Positions 63,461 to 64,000 of a DNA stretch of 64,000 nucleotides are shown piece after piece. The notes beneath the pieces are model-generated. The model saw nothing but the letters and a program-made list of their open reading frames with translations, made no database searches and was not told the DNA's origin. Position 1 is the stretch's first letter. Every line of letters starts with the position of its first letter. Source of the stretch: Colletes latitarsis (Eukaryota; Arthropoda; Insecta; Hymenoptera; Colletidae); assembly GCF_051014445.1 (NCBI RefSeq), contig NC_135137.1:21949501-22013500 (forward strand), given 5' to 3'. The position numbers and the translations under genes are program-made.

Positions 63461-64000
63461 CAGGATCTGGTCAACACGCATGCGAAAAATGCAAAATCAT
63501 GAGCCAGATTCGCGCATAACCCAGACCTAACCGGTATTGTCCTTTGAAATATTGAGCGAAACCAGGATTAACTGACTGCTTCAGTGTGGTACCACATTAC
63601 TACGTGATTCAAACCAGAAAAAACCCAGGATCTGGCCAACAAGCATGGGAAAAATACAGAATCATGAGCCAGATGCGGCCATAACCCAGACCTATCCCAG
63701 ACCTAACCGGTGTTATCCTCTAAAATATTCATCGAATCCAGGTTTAATTGACTGTTCCAGTGTGGTACCACATTACTACGTGATTCTATCCAGAAGAACC
63801 CCTGGATCTGGCCAACGAGTATGGCAAAAAGGCAAACTCATGAGCCAGATGGTGGCATAACCCAGACCTATCCCAGATCTAACCGGTATTATCCTCTAAA
63901 ATATTGATCGAAACCAGGATTAACTGACTGCTTCAGTGTGGTACCACATTACTACGTGATTCAAACTAGAAAAAAACTAGGATCTGGTCAACAAGCATGC
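63461..64000 (+). repeat. Satellite array running off the right edge
   Basis: Main-type monomers. The GTATTGTCCTTTGAAATATTG unit at 63534 resembles GTATTGTCTTTTGAAATATTG at 62161. The array does not end inside the window, so its right limit is unknown. Confidence 0.9.

Noticed and set aside
1..64000. CRISPR array or other repeat-spacer system
   Set aside because: There are no short identical repeats separated by unique spacers. The whole monomer is repeated, variation is gradual, and no cas-like gene is present.

Overview
The whole window is non-coding tandem satellite DNA from a eukaryote, with one short GC-rich retroposed insertion at 2798-3006. I found no convincing protein-coding gene, tRNA, rRNA or CRISPR array on either strand. 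Every open frame I looked at is a slice of the satellite read through one or two monomers. The satellite alone cannot place the organism. The inserted element has a poly(A) tail and an exact 15-bp target-site duplication, so it points to a LINE or LINE-mobilised SINE. Its tail reminds me of insect (possibly lepidopteran) retroelement ends, but that is an unchecked memory-based guess. The likely setting is centromeric or pericentromeric heterochromatin, or another large heterochromatic block such as a sex chromosome.

Monomer: all units lie head-to-tail in one orientation and carry a GGTACC landmark. Spacing between landmarks is either about 165 bp or about 175-176 bp. The difference is one or two copies of an 11-bp module (CCCAGACCTAA or CCCAGACCTAT) just before an ACCGGT box. 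After that box come TATCCTCTAAAATATTG, ATCGAAACCAGGTTTAA, TGACTGTTTCAGTG and the next GGTACC. At roughly 172 bp per unit the window holds about 370 monomers.

Layout. 1-4660: a divergent, mostly 176-bp subfamily, mixed with the main type between about 1780 and 3290, holding three copies of a 34-bp internal duplication and interrupted by the retroelement. 4660-16900: main-type monomers with short-range higher-order structure (703/1405 bp at 5725-8534, 1034-bp spacing at 9.4-11 kb, one 131-bp truncated monomer at 12040). 16900-24400: 0.6-1.7 kb duplicated blocks. 24490-58870: multi-kilobase near-identical blocks copied two to five times in mosaic order, centred on a tandem triplication of a 3452-bp unit (39389-49568). 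59598-64000: a final duplication at 2759-bp spacing.

How it works together: the parts form a record of array evolution. Copies differ by whole monomers (176, 351-352 and 506 bp), the mark of in-register unequal exchange. The duplications grow longer and more alike from left to right, which suggests an older array flank on the left and a recently amplified core on the right. Block boundaries were placed by eye and are good to about 20 bp unless stated.
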